Made by a program: the position numbers and the translations under genes. Shown here piece after piece: positions 37,741 to 46,736 of a stretch of 64,000 nt of DNA (positions are counted from its first letter, which is position 1; the number at the start of each line of letters is the position of its first letter). Where the stretch lies: positions 2,418,001-2,482,000 of the forward strand of contig NZ_CP108442.1 in NCBI RefSeq assembly GCF_041435355.1. The letters are read 5' to 3'. The notes under the pieces are model-generated. The model ran no database searches and had not been told where the DNA came from. It saw nothing but the letters and a program-made list of their open reading frames with translations. This DNA comes from Streptomyces sp. NBC_01276. GTDB lineage: Bacteria > Actinomycetota > Actinomycetes > Streptomycetales > Streptomycetaceae.

Positions 37741-40031
37741 GCGCCGCACGACAGCCGTCACCGACCGTCCGCGACAAGGCCGCACCCGAGCCCGCCGCTC
37801 CGGCCGCACCGAAGGGGTCCCGCACCCCCCGGGCCCGCCGCGCCGCCCCGCCCCACGGGGTGCGGCCGGCCCCCGCGCTGGCGGCGGAGGAACGGGCCCG
37901 GCTGCTGGAGGGCCGCCACCACGACCCGCACGCGGTGCTGGGGGCCCGCACGCAGCGCGGCGGGGTGGCCTTCCGGGTGCTGCGCCCGTACGCGAAGGCC
38001 GTCACGGTGGTCGCCAAGGGGCTGCGGGCGGAGCTCCTCGACGAGGGGGACGGGCTGTTCTCCGGGCTGCTGCCGCTGACCGGGGTGCCGGACTACCGGC
38101 TCCTGGTGACGTACGACAGCGACGAGATCGAGGTCCACGACCCCTACCGGTTCCTGCCCGCCCTCGGCGAGCTGGACCTGCACCTGATCGGCGAGGGCCG
38201 GCACGAGGAGCTGTGGACGGCGCTCGGCTCGCAGCCGATGGAGCACCAGGGGGTGGCGGGCACCCGGTTCACGGTGTGGGCGCCCAACGCCCTGGGCGTG
38301 CGGGTGACCGGGGACTTCTCGTACTGGGACGCGGTCGCGTACCCGATGCGCTCGCTGGGCGCGAGCGGCGTGTGGGAGCTGTTCCTGCCGGGGGTGGCCG
38401 AGGGCGCCCTGTACAAGTACGAGATCACGCGCCCGGACGGCGGCCACACGCTGCGCGCCGACCCGATGGCCCGGTACGCGGAGGTCCCGCCGGCCAACGC
38501 CTCGATCGTGACCGCCTCCCGGTACGTGTGGCAGGACGCGGAGTGGATGGCGCGGCGCGGGGCGCGGGCGCCGCACCAGGCGCCGCTGTCGGTGTACGAG
38601 CTGCACCTGGCGTCCTGGCGGCCGGGGCTCTCGTACCGGCAGCTGGCGGAGCAGCTGCCGGCGTACGTGAAGGAGCTGGGGTTCACGCACGTGGAGCTGA
38701 TGCCGGTCGCCGAGCACCCCTTCGGCGGGTCCTGGGGCTACCAGGTCACCGGGTTCTACGCGCCGACCTCGCGGATGGGCACGCCGGACGACTTCCGCTT
38801 CCTCGTCGACGCGCTGCACCGGGCCGGGATCGGGGTGATCGTCGACTGGGTCCCCGCGCACTTCCCGCGCGACGACTGGGCGCTGGCCGAGTTCGACGGG
38901 CGGCCGCTGTACGAGCACCAGGACCCGCGCCGGGCGGCGCACCCGGACTGGGGGACGCTGGAGTTCGACTACGGCCGCAAGGAGGTCCGCAACTTCCTGG
39001 TCGCCAACGCCGTGTACTGGTGCCAGGAGTTCCACGTGGACGGGCTGCGCGTGGACGCGGTGGCCTCGATGCTGTACCTGGACTACTCGCGCGAGGAGGG
39101 CGACTGGTCGCCGAACGCGCACGGCGGCCGGGAGGACCTGGACGCGGTGGCGCTGCTCCAGGAGATGAACGCGACGGTGTACCGGCGCTGCCCGGGGGTG
39201 ATGACGATCGCGGAGGAGTCGACCGCCTGGGACGGGGTCACGCGGCCGACGGACGCGGGCGGGCTGGGCTTCGGGCTGAAGTGGAACATGGGCTGGATGC
39301 ACGACACGCTGCGGTACGTGTCGAAGGAGCCGGTGCACCGCAAGTACCACCACCACGACATGACCTTCGGGATGGTGTACGCCTTCAGCGAGAACTACGT
39401 GCTGCCGATCTCGCACGACGAGGTGGTGCACGGCAAGCGTTCGCTGGTGTCGAAGATGCCCGGTGACTGGTGGCAGCAGCGGGCCACGCACCGCGCCTAC
39501 CTGGGCTTCATGTGGGCCCATCCGGGCAAGCAGCTGTTGTTCATGGGGCAGGAGTTCGCGCAGGGTTCGGAGTGGTCCGAGACGTACGGCCCGGACTGGT
39601 GGGTGCTGGATTCCTCGTACCCGGCGGCCGGTGACCACCTGGGCGTACGGAACCTGGTGCGCGACCTGAACCGCACGTACACGGCCTCGCCGGCGCTGTG
39701 GGAGCGGGACAGCGTGCCGGAGGGCTTCGCGTGGGTGGAGTCGGACGCCGCCGACGACAACGTGTTCGCGTTCCTCCGGTTCGCGCGGGACGGCTCGCCG
39801 CTGCTGTGCGTGTCGAACTTCTCCCCGGTGGTGCGGCACGGCTACCGGATCGGGGTGCCGCAGGAGGTGGGTCAGTGGCGCGAGGTCCTCAACACCGACC
39901 TCGAACCGTACGGCGGGAGCGGCGTCCACCACGCCCGTGCGCTGCGCCCCGAGCCGGTGCCGGCCCAGGGGCGTGCGGTGAGCCTGCGGATGACGCTCCC
40001 GCCGATGGCGACGGTCTGGCTCAGGCCGTAG
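37737..40031 (+). CDS. glgB: 1,4-alpha-glucan branching enzyme GlgB
   Basis: A 764-residue GH13 branching enzyme. An Ala/Pro-rich start (about 40 residues) and a first CBM48-like domain (about 45-135) precede the second CBM48 (about 140-250) and the barrel with DWVPAHFP, the nucleophile Asp440 in [10 protein letters not shown], Glu493/Glu494 in IAEEST and Asp561 in [12 protein letters not shown] at 37737 overlaps the pep2 stop by four bases. It makes alpha-1,6 branches on the GlgE product. The last 11 bases overlap the convergent thioredoxin gene. Confidence 0.97.
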   Translation: MSAARQPSPTVRDKAAPEPAAPAAPKGSRTPRARRAAPPHGVRPAPALAAEERARLLEGRHHDPHAVLGARTQRGGVAFRVLRPYAKAVTVVAKGLRAELLDEGDGLFSGLLPLTGVPDYRLLVTYDSDEIEVHDPYRFLPALGELDLHLIGEGRHEELWTALGSQPMEHQGVAGTRFTVWAPNALGVRVTGDFSYWDAVAYPMRSLGASGVWELFLPGVAEGALYKYEITRPDGGHTLRADPMARYAEVPPANASIVTASRYVWQDAEWMARRGARAPHQAPLSVYELHLASWRPGLSYRQLAEQLPAYVKELGFTHVELMPVAEHPFGGSWGYQVTGFYAPTSRMGTPDDFRFLVDALHRAGIGVIVDWVPAHFPRDDWALAEFDGRPLYEHQDPRRAAHPDWGTLEFDYGRKEVRNFLVANAVYWCQEFHVDGLRVDAVASMLYLDYSREEGDWSPNAHGGREDLDAVALLQEMNATVYRRCPGVMTIAEESTAWDGVTRPTDAGGLGFGLKWNMGWMHDTLRYVSKEPVHRKYHHHDMTFGMVYAFSENYVLPISHDEVVHGKRSLVSKMPGDWWQQRATHRAYLGFMWAHPGKQLLFMGQEFAQGSEWSETYGPDWWVLDSSYPAAGDHLGVRNLVRDLNRTYTASPALWERDSVPEGFAWVESDAADDNVFAFLRFARDGSPLLCVSNFSPVVRHGYRIGVPQEVGQWREVLNTDLEPYGGSGVHHARALRPEPVPAQGRAVSLRMTLPPMATVWLRP

Positions 40032-40380
40032 CGACCGGGCGCTGCTCCAGGTGCTCTTCGAGTTCCTGGAGCAGCTTCCGCTTGGCGCGGGCGCCGACCA
40101 TCTGGCGGACTGGCTCGCCGCCCCGGAAGACGAACAGCGTCGGGGCGGCCAGGACCCCGTAGCGGGCGGCGGTGGCCGGGTTGCGGTCGACGTCGATCTG
40201 GACGACCTTCAGTCGGTCCGCCTCCTCGGCCGCGACGGCGGACAGGACGGGGGCGAGCTGGCGGCAGGGTCCGCACCAGTCCGCGGTGAACTCCACCAGG
40301 ACGGGCCGGCCCCGTTCCTCCAGTACCTCCGCGGTGAAGTCGGTGTCGGTCACTTCGGGTACGCCGTGGGCGTGGGTCAT
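40021..40380 (-). CDS. Thioredoxin
   Basis: A 119-residue single-domain thioredoxin with the redox site [12 protein letters not shown], the cis-proline loop [11 protein letters not shown] and the usual length. It reduces disulfides in cytoplasmic proteins. The gene begins 36 bases after the MerR regulator's stop and is on the same strand, so the two likely form an operon under the MerR promoter. Its 3' end overlaps glgB by 11 bases tail to tail. Confidence 0.95.
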   Translation of the reverse strand: MTHAHGVPEVTDTDFTAEVLEERGRPVLVEFTADWCGPCRQLAPVLSAVAAEEADRLKVVQIDVDRNPATAARYGVLAAPTLFVFRGGEPVRQMVGARAKRKLLQELEEHLEQRPVATA

Positions 40381-40416
40381 GTGGTTCCCCTCTCGTGCGG
40401 GTGGTGCGGTCGTGGG

Positions 40417-40833
40417 TCAGCCGGTCATCTCGCAGCGCGGCGCGGGCGGTTCCCCGGCGCCCTGGCCGGCGGCGCTGCCGGCTGCCTCCTCGGCGGCGGC
40501 CAGCTGCCGGGCGACCTGCTCGCGGACGCCGGCGAGCTGGCCGATGAGGCCGTCGAGCTCGTCGAGCTTGCGCCGGTAGACGGCGAGGGAGGCCGGGCAG
40601 GAATCCCCGGCCGGATGGCCGGCGCGCAGGCAGTCGACGAAGGGGCGGGTCTCCTCCAGTTCGAAGCCGAAGTCCTGGAGGATGCGGATCTGCCGCAGCA
40701 GCCGCAGGTCGCCCTCGTCGTAGTCGCGGTAGCCGTTGCCCGTCCGCCGGGCGGCCAGCAGCCCGCGTGATTCGTAGTACCTGAGGGTCCGTGTGCTGGT
40801 CCCGGCCTGCTTCGCCAGTTCGCCGATGCGCAT
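40417..40833 (-). CDS. MerR family transcriptional regulator
   Basis: A 138-residue regulator. The MerR winged HTH is complete: MRIGELAKQAGTSTRTLRYY, ESRGLLAARRTGNGYRDYDE and LLRQIRILQDFGFELEE. A dimerisation coiled coil (about 85-120) follows, then a short Ala/Gly-rich tail with a final Cys. Cysteines near residues 69 and 79 (DCLRAGHPAGDSC) could sense thiols or a metal. No SoxR-type CX2CXCX5C cluster is present. The start at 40833 is supported by the promoter layout (see the site at 40840-40870). It leads the thioredoxin gene. Confidence 0.93.
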   Translation of the reverse strand: MRIGELAKQAGTSTRTLRYYESRGLLAARRTGNGYRDYDEGDLRLLRQIRILQDFGFELEETRPFVDCLRAGHPAGDSCPASLAVYRRKLDELDGLIGQLAGVREQVARQLAAAEEAAGSAAGQGAGEPPAPRCEMTG

Positions 40834-40839
40834 GGAACG

Positions 40840-40870
40840 ACCGTAGGGCTTGACGCCGACGTCAAGGCAA
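40840..40870 (-). promoter_or_regulatory. MerR-type promoter with 19-bp spacer and operator
   Basis: On the minus strand, -35 TTGCCT (40870-40865) and -10 TACGGT (40845-40840) are 19 bp apart, the long spacer typical of MerR-activated promoters. The spacer carries a perfect inverted repeat, CTTGACG-N4-CGTCAAG read on the minus strand (40866-40849). The -10 ends six bases before the ATG, so the mRNA should be leaderless, in line with the missing Shine-Dalgarno sequence. Confidence 0.75.
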
Positions 40871-41183
40871 GGGCGGGCACGGGCGGGGAATTCCGGGGAC
40901 CCTCGCCACCCCCGTGTGCGAGGGTCCCCGTTATGGATCACGTACGGGGTGGATGTCCGGTTCGGGACCTGTGACGGGGATCACTCCACGAGTGTGCGGA
41001 AGACACCTGAAATGGAGTGGCTGAATCCGTACGCTGATATTGGATCTTCTCTTAATCCGATTACCGGACAGTCGCAGGGAAACCGGCCTAAAGCGTCAAA
41101 CTCCATAGGACTTTCCTACGAGTTATGAGCTTGTTTGATTGGTTGGTAGTCGCCACGCCTCGGCCACTCCTACGGTGTGCCAT
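40871..41183. other. Intergenic region between merR and the HTH gene
   Basis: About 310 bases without a convincing gene and with lower G+C around 41030-41150. It holds an imperfect inverted repeat at 41099-41124 (AACTC..TAGGA-CTT-TCCTA..GAGTT). TACGGT at 41171-41176 is a possible -10 for the HTH gene. Nothing else is recognisable. Confidence 0.45.
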
Positions 41184-41867
41184 GTGCACTCCAGCCCACC
41201 TTTCAATGCCCCCGCCGCGCGTCGTCTGCGCGCGGCCCTGGGCATGGCTCCCGGTCATGTCGCCTATGGCCTGCGCGCCCAGTACGGACTGCTCGTCGCG
41301 CCCGAAACCGTGATGGCGTGGGAGCGGGGGGAACAGTCCCCCAGCGCCACCGAGCTCACGGCGCTCGCCGGCGTGCTCTGGTGCGCCCCGGGCGAACTGC
41401 TCGCCGAGCCCGTCTCCCTGCGCGAACACCGCATGGCGCGCGGCCTGGACCCCGACGACCTGGCCCGGCGGATCGGGCTGGACGCGAACGCGTACCAGAA
41501 GATGGAGGACACCGGGCGCTGGAAGGGCAACGAACGGCAGTCCGCGGCCCTCGCCTCGGTGCTCGGCCTGACCCTGGCCCAGTTCGTGGCGGCGACCGGC
41601 AAGGAGGAGGAGCTCGCCGGACTGCTGCGCAGCGCGGTCACCACCCGCTGGCAGGCGTACACGAAACCGCTGGCCAAGCTGCTGCCGGTGCCCAAGGCCC
41701 ATCTGGAGCGGGTCCTGGAGACGATGCACAACGACTACCAGTCGCGGATGGTGGCCACCCTGAGCTGGGGCGGCGGCGGGGGCGCGGCCGGGACCGGGGA
41801 CGCGGGCCGGGAGTTCCTCGCGGAGATCGTGGACCGGTTCTGGGCGCTGGCCGGCGGTGCGGGATAG
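41184..41867 (+). CDS. Helix-turn-helix DNA-binding protein (XRE-like)
   Basis: A 227-residue protein with an HTH domain near the N terminus (NAPAARRLRAALGMAPGHVA, then PETVMAWERGEQSPSATELT) and a second XRE-like segment (REHRMARGLDPDDLARRIGL, DANAYQKMEDTGRWKGNERQ). The C terminus is Gly-rich, then helical. The GTG at 41184 is preferred: it gives MHSSPPFNAPAARRL and lies seven bases after TACGGT with no ribosome site. TTG at 41139 or GTG at 41175 are alternatives. It is convergent with pfkA. Target genes unknown. Confidence 0.82.
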   Translation: MHSSPPFNAPAARRLRAALGMAPGHVAYGLRAQYGLLVAPETVMAWERGEQSPSATELTALAGVLWCAPGELLAEPVSLREHRMARGLDPDDLARRIGLDANAYQKMEDTGRWKGNERQSAALASVLGLTLAQFVAATGKEEELAGLLRSAVTTRWQAYTKPLAKLLPVPKAHLERVLETMHNDYQSRMVATLSWGGGGGAAGTGDAGREFLAEIVDRFWALAGGAG

Positions 41868-41889
41868 GCCACACTCCCTCCTGCGACGA

Positions 41890-41931
41890 AACGGCCCCGG
41901 GCGCTCCACGAGGGAGACGCCCGGGGCCGTT
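41890..41931. terminator. Bidirectional terminator between the HTH gene and pfkA
   Basis: A 14-bp perfect inverted repeat (41890-41903 with 41918-41931), with A/T at both outer ends, between two convergent genes. Confidence 0.85.
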
Positions 41932-41983
41932 CGGCGCGCGAGTGGGGTCGAAGGTCCCGATGGGCCGGGCCTGTCGGACCGGG

Positions 41984-43009
41984 TCAGAAGACCGACTCGG
42001 CCTCGTACATCCGGTTCTCCGGGACGGTCTTCAGCTCGGTGACCGCGTGGGCGAGCGGGGCCATCACGATGTCGGTGCCGCGCAGGGCGGTCATGTTGCC
42101 GTAGTCGCCGCGGTGGACGGCCTCCACCGCGTGCCAGCCGAAGCGGGTCGCGAGGACGCGGTCGTAGGCGGTGGGGGTGCCGCCGCGCTGGACGTGGCCG
42201 AGGATGACCGGGCGGGCCTCCTTGCCCAGGCGGTGCTCCAGCTCGACGGCGAGGCGGTTGCCGATGCCGGCGAAGCGCTCGTGGCCGTAGGCGTCGATCG
42301 CACCCTTCTCGTACGGCATGGACCCCTCGGCCGGATGCGCGCCCTCCGCCACGCAGATGACGGCGAACTTCTTGCCCCGGGCGAATCGTTCCTCCACCAT
42401 CTTGGCCAGGGCTTCCACCTCGAACGGGCGCTCCGGCAGGCAGATGCCGTGGGCGCCGCCGGCCATGCCCGACTCCAGGGCGATCCAGCCCGCGTGGCGG
42501 CCCATGACCTCGACCACCATCACGCGCTGGTGCGATTCGGCGGTGGTCTTGAGGCGGTCGATGGCCTCGGTGGCGACCATGACGGCGGTGTCGAAGCCGA
42601 AGGTGCGGTCGGTGGCGGAGATGTCGTTGTCGATGGTCTTCGGCACGCCGACCACCGGCATCCCGGCTTCGGACAGCATCCGGGCGGCCGTCAGGGTGCC
42701 CTCGCCGCCGATCGGGATCAGCGCGTCGATCTCGTAGCGCCGGGCCAACTCGGCCGCGTTCTCGGCCGCTTCGTGGAGCCGGGCGCGCTCCATGCGCGCC
42801 GAGCCGAGGATGGTGCCGCCGCGGGCCAGGATGCCGCTGACGGCGTTGATGTCGAGGGGGCGGTAGTGACCGTCGAGGAGGCCCTTGAAACCATCTTCGA
42901 AACCGATGACCTCGTCCCCGTGACCGACCACGGCACGGTGTACGACCGACCGGATGACAGCGTTCAGGCCCGGACAGTCGCCGCCTGCGGTGAGAACTCC
43001 GATACGCAT
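41984..43009 (-). CDS. pfkA: 6-phosphofructokinase (ATP-type, group III)
   Basis: A 341-residue enzyme phosphorylating fructose 6-phosphate. It has GGDCPGLN at 9-16, IGGEGT at 100-105 and PKTIDNDI at 123-130. By E. coli numbering, Gly104 is kept (ATP use) while position 124 is Lys, as in pyrophosphate-using and actinomycete ATP-dependent enzymes. So ATP is the likely donor. ATG at 43009 with AGGAG about 10 bases upstream. It is divergent from pta. Confidence 0.96.
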   Translation of the reverse strand: MRIGVLTAGGDCPGLNAVIRSVVHRAVVGHGDEVIGFEDGFKGLLDGHYRPLDINAVSGILARGGTILGSARMERARLHEAAENAAELARRYEIDALIPIGGEGTLTAARMLSEAGMPVVGVPKTIDNDISATDRTFGFDTAVMVATEAIDRLKTTAESHQRVMVVEVMGRHAGWIALESGMAGGAHGICLPERPFEVEALAKMVEERFARGKKFAVICVAEGAHPAEGSMPYEKGAIDAYGHERFAGIGNRLAVELEHRLGKEARPVILGHVQRGGTPTAYDRVLATRFGWHAVEAVHRGDYGNMTALRGTDIVMAPLAHAVTELKTVPENRMYEAESVF

Positions 43010-43321
43010 CGTGCTGTGTCTCCTGCTCCTGGTCGTACCCGGCCGGGCGCGTGCGGGCGTACGGCCGTACAAGATGAAGGGCGTAATGGTGTACCCCGTC
43101 CGATTGTTCCACGGTCCGAGGAGGGTGTGCTCGCCGCGCCGATCCGCCCACCGGGCCTTTCGACCCTCCCCGCCAGGCCTTTTGCCCGGCGGGCGCCCTA
43201 TCCATCCACAGAGGTATTGTCAAGAGGTCAAGCCCGCATCAATCGGGACAACCGGGTCGAAGATCTCCCCGCTCCGCGGCGGGGCCGGCCCGGCACACAC
43301 ATCATGGGACGGAGAGCACGC
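43010..43321. other. Divergent intergenic region pfkA / pta
   Basis: 312 bases with no gene. A 12-bp palindrome, GTACGGCCGTAC, is at 43059-43070, close to the pfkA start. TTGTCA at 43217-43222 is a possible -35 for pta, but no good -10 follows. Confidence 0.4.
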
Positions 43322-45412
43322 GTGACGCGCAGCGTGTACGTGACCGGTATCGAGCGGGGGGACGGCCGCCAGGTCGTCGAGCTGGGGATCATGGAGCTCC
43401 TGACGCGTCAGACGGGCCGGGTCGGCGTGTACCGGCCGCTGCTGCACGACGGCCCCGACCGGCTCTTCGACCTCCTCAAGGCCCGCTACCGGATCGACCA
43501 GGACGCCGCGACGGCGTACGGCATGGAGTACGAGGAGGCCTCCGCGATCCTCGCCGAGAGGGGCACCGACGAGCTGGTGTCCCGGCTGGTCGACCGCTAC
43601 CACCGGGTGGCCCGCGACTACGAGGTCATGCTGGTCCTCGGCACCGACTACGCCGACACGAACCTCCCGGACGAGCTCGCGCTGAACGCCCGGCTCGCCA
43701 ACGAGCTCGGCGCCGTCGTCGTCCCCGTGGTGGGCGGCACCAAGCACCCCGCCGAGGCCGTGCGCGCCGAGGCGCGCAACGCCCACCGGGCCTACGAGAG
43801 CCTGGGCTGCCACGTCGTGGCGATGGTCGTCAACCGGGTGGCCCCCGAGGACCGCGACGTCATAGCCGAGCGGCTCGCGGCCCGGCTGCCGGTGCCCTGC
43901 TACGTGCTGCCCGACGACAAGTCCCTGTCGGCCCCCACCGTCGCCCAGATCACCCGGGCGCTCGGCGGCGAGGTGCTCCTCGGTGACGAGGCCGGGCTGG
44001 CGCGCGACGCCCTGGACTTCGTCTTCGGCGGCGCGATGCTGCCGAACTTCCTGAACGCCCTGACCCCCGGCTGCCTGGTCGTCACCCCCGGGGACCGCTC
44101 GGACCTGGTCGTGGGGGCGCTGGCCGCGCACACCTCCGGGACCCCGCCGATCGCGGGCGTGCTGCTGACCCTGAACGAGCGCCCGACCGACGAGGTCCTG
44201 ACCCTGGCCTCGAAGCTGGCACCGGGCACCCCGGTGGTGTCGGTGGCCGGCAACAGCTTCCCGACGGCCGCCGAACTCTTCTCGCTGCAGAGCCGGTTGA
44301 ACTCCGCGACCCCGCGCAAGCTGGAGACGGCCCTCGGTCTCTTCGAACGGCACGTGGACACCGCCGAACTGCGCGGGCTGCTGTCCGTGGCGCGGTCCGA
44401 GCGGGTCACCCCGATGATGTTCGAGCACGAGCTGCTGGAGCGGGCCCGCTCCGAGCGGCGTCGCGTCGTACTGCCCGAGGGCACCGAGGAGCGCGTGCTG
44501 CGCGCGGCCGACGTGGTGCTGCGCCGCGGGGTCTGCGACCTGACCCTGCTGGGCGAGGAGCAGGCGATCCTGAAGAAGGCCGGCGACCTGGGCCTCGACA
44601 TCTCGGGCGCGCAGCTGATCGACCCGGCGACCTCGCCCCTGCGGGAACGGTTCTCCGAGTACTACGCGCAGGCCCGCGCCCACAAGGGCATGACCGTCGA
44701 ACTGGCCGCCGACGTGGTCACCGACGTCAACTACTTCGGCACCCTGATGGTCCAGCAGGGGCTCGCCGACGGCATGGTCTCCGGCTCGGTGCACTCCACC
44801 GCCGCGACCATCCGTCCGGCCTTCGAGATCATCAAGACCAAGCCGGAGGCCTCGATCGTCTCCTCGGTCTTCTTCATGTGCCTGGCAGACAAGGTCCTCG
44901 TCTACGGCGACTGCGCCGTCAACCCGGACCCGAACGCCGAGCAGCTCGCCGACATCGCCGTCCAGTCCGCCGCGACCGCCGCCGCCTTCGGCGTGGAGCC
45001 GCGGATCGCGATGCTCTCGTACTCGACCGGCACCTCCGGTTCGGGCGCGGACGTGGACAAGGTCCGCAAGGCCACCGAGATCGTCCGCGCGCAGCGTCCC
45101 GACCTGGCCGTGGAGGGTCCGATCCAGTACGACGCCGCGGTGGAACCGTCGGTCGCGGCGACCAAGCTGCCGGACTCCGAGGTGGCCGGCCGGGCGAGCG
45201 TGCTGATCTTCCCCGACCTCAACACGGGCAACAACACGTACAAGGCCGTGCAGCGTTCGGCGGGCGCCGTCGCGGTCGGCCCGGTGCTCCAGGGTCTGCG
45301 CAAGCCGGTCAACGACCTCTCGCGGGGCGCGCTGGTGCAGGACATCGTCACCACCGTGGCCATCACCGCGATCCAGGCGCAGTCCCAGGGCGCGCCGTCC
45401 GCCTCCGCCTGA
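43322..45412 (+). CDS. pta: Phosphate acetyltransferase (long form)
   Basis: A 696-residue Pta that interconverts acetyl-CoA and acetyl phosphate. The N-terminal third is the BioD-like P-loop-fold domain (VYVTGIERGDGRQVVELGIM), followed by a DRTGG domain at about 205-320 and the catalytic PTA_PTB domain at about 365-690 (FSEYYAQARAHKGMT, GMVSGSVHSTAATIRPAFEI, SYSTGTSGSG, NTGNNTYKAVQRS). GTG at 43322 with GGAG about nine bases upstream; an ATG at 43304 would add six residues. ackA follows 47 bases later, so the two are likely co-transcribed. Confidence 0.97.
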   Translation: MTRSVYVTGIERGDGRQVVELGIMELLTRQTGRVGVYRPLLHDGPDRLFDLLKARYRIDQDAATAYGMEYEEASAILAERGTDELVSRLVDRYHRVARDYEVMLVLGTDYADTNLPDELALNARLANELGAVVVPVVGGTKHPAEAVRAEARNAHRAYESLGCHVVAMVVNRVAPEDRDVIAERLAARLPVPCYVLPDDKSLSAPTVAQITRALGGEVLLGDEAGLARDALDFVFGGAMLPNFLNALTPGCLVVTPGDRSDLVVGALAAHTSGTPPIAGVLLTLNERPTDEVLTLASKLAPGTPVVSVAGNSFPTAAELFSLQSRLNSATPRKLETALGLFERHVDTAELRGLLSVARSERVTPMMFEHELLERARSERRRVVLPEGTEERVLRAADVVLRRGVCDLTLLGEEQAILKKAGDLGLDISGAQLIDPATSPLRERFSEYYAQARAHKGMTVELAADVVTDVNYFGTLMVQQGLADGMVSGSVHSTAATIRPAFEIIKTKPEASIVSSVFFMCLADKVLVYGDCAVNPDPNAEQLADIAVQSAATAAAFGVEPRIAMLSYSTGTSGSGADVDKVRKATEIVRAQRPDLAVEGPIQYDAAVEPSVAATKLPDSEVAGRASVLIFPDLNTGNNTYKAVQRSAGAVAVGPVLQGLRKPVNDLSRGALVQDIVTTVAITAIQAQSQGAPSASA

Positions 45413-45418
45413 CCTCCC

Positions 45419-45438
45419 TCCGTCCGTCCGTCCGTCCG
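45419..45438. repeat. Tetranucleotide repeat (TCCG)5 between pta and ackA
   Basis: Five perfect copies of TCCG at 45419-45438, seven bases after the pta stop and just before the ackA ribosome-binding region. Its length could change by slippage. Confidence 0.9.
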
Positions 45439-45459
45439 CACGAAGGAAAGACCGCCACC

Positions 45460-46674
45460 GTGACCGCATCGCGCGTACTCGTCCTCAACTCCGGCTCCTC
45501 GTCGGTCAAGTACCAGCTCCTCGACATGGCGGACCGGTCCCGCCTCGCGGCGGGGCTGGTGGAGCGGATCGGTGAGGAGACCTCCCGGCTCGTGCACGAA
45601 CCCCTCAGCGGCCCCGGCGCCGCGGCCGGCAGGCGCGAGCGGCTCGGCCCGATCGCCGACCACGAGGCCGCCCTGAAGGCGGTCGCCGCGGAGCTGGCCG
45701 CCGACGGCACGGGCCTGGACTCCCCGGAGCTGGCCGCGGTCGGGCACCGGGTGGTGCACGGCGGGACCCGCTTCACGCAGCCGACGGTGATCGACGACGA
45801 GGTGCTCGCGGAGATCCGCAGCCTGATCCCGCTGGCCCCGCTGCACAACCCGGCGAACGTGACCGGCATCGAGGTGGCCCGCTCGCTGCGCGCGGACGTC
45901 CCGCAGGTCGCCGTCTTCGACACGGCCTTCCACTCGACGATGCCGGAGCACGTGGCCCGGTACGCGATCGACGCGGCGACGGCCGACAAGTACGCCATCC
46001 GGCGCTACGGCTTCCACGGCACCTCGCACGCCTACGTCTCCCGGGCGACGGCGGCGCTGCTGGGCAAGCCGGTCGAGGACGTCAACGTGATCGTGCTCCA
46101 CCTGGGCAACGGGGCCTCCGCCTCGGCCGTCCGGGGCGGGGTGTGCGAGGAGACCTCGATGGGCCTGACCCCGCTGGAGGGCCTGGTCATGGGGACCCGT
46201 TCGGGCGACGTGGACCCCGCGGTCGTCTTCCACCTGGCCCGGGTCGGCGGCCTGTCCGTCGACGAGATCGACTCGCTGCTGAACAAGAAGAGCGGTCTGC
46301 TGGGTCTGTGCGGCGACAACGACATGCGCGAGGTGCAGCGGCGGGCGGACGGGGGCGACCCGGCGGCCCGGCTCGCGCTGGCCGCGTACGTGCACCGTCT
46401 GAAGAAGTACATCGGCGCCTATACGGCGGTACTCGGCCGGGTGGACGCGGTGGCGTTCACGGCGGGCGTCGGGGAGAACGCGGCCGGCGTCCGGGAGGCT
46501 GCGGTGGCGGGACTGGAAGAGCTGGGTCTCGTGCTGGACCCCGAAGCCAATGCCGTCCGGTCCGCCGAGCCCCGGCTGGTGTCGGCGGAGTACGCCCGGG
46601 TGGCCGTGGCCGTGGTCCCGACCGATGAGGAACTGGAGATCGCCACTCAGGCGTACGCGCTGGTTACCCAGTAG
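45460..46674 (+). CDS. ackA: Acetate kinase
   Basis: A 404-residue ASKHA-fold kinase that makes ATP and acetate from acetyl phosphate. It has the N-terminal LVLNSGSSSVKYQ, GHRVVHGG, HNPANVTGI, YGFHGTSHAYVS, HLGNGASASAV and TAGVGENAAGVR signatures. GTG at 45460, AAGGA upstream. It follows pta with 47 bases between; pyk starts 62 bases after its stop with its own promoter signals. Confidence 0.97.
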   Translation: MTASRVLVLNSGSSSVKYQLLDMADRSRLAAGLVERIGEETSRLVHEPLSGPGAAAGRRERLGPIADHEAALKAVAAELAADGTGLDSPELAAVGHRVVHGGTRFTQPTVIDDEVLAEIRSLIPLAPLHNPANVTGIEVARSLRADVPQVAVFDTAFHSTMPEHVARYAIDAATADKYAIRRYGFHGTSHAYVSRATAALLGKPVEDVNVIVLHLGNGASASAVRGGVCEETSMGLTPLEGLVMGTRSGDVDPAVVFHLARVGGLSVDEIDSLLNKKSGLLGLCGDNDMREVQRRADGGDPAARLALAAYVHRLKKYIGAYTAVLGRVDAVAFTAGVGENAAGVREAAVAGLEELGLVLDPEANAVRSAEPRLVSAEYARVAVAVVPTDEELEIATQAYALVTQ

Positions 46675-46695
46675 TCACTTGGACTTTCCACCAGA

Positions 46696-46729
46696 CGGAA
46701 TATTCCGCTACGAAACAAACGGATAGGAT
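46696..46729 (+). promoter_or_regulatory. pyk promoter with palindrome at -35 and leaderless start
   Basis: A -10-like TAGGAT (46724-46729) ends seven bases before the pyk ATG, predicting a leaderless mRNA. The expected -35 position has no TTGAC-like hexamer but holds a perfect 12-bp palindrome, CGGAATATTCCG (46696-46707). That is the place for an activator or repressor. Confidence 0.55.
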
Positions 46730-46736
46730 CCGCTTC

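Noticed and set aside
40850..41128. 92-codon frame between merR and the HTH gene
   Set aside because: It starts inside the MerR promoter, lacks a ribosome site and has no recognisable product.
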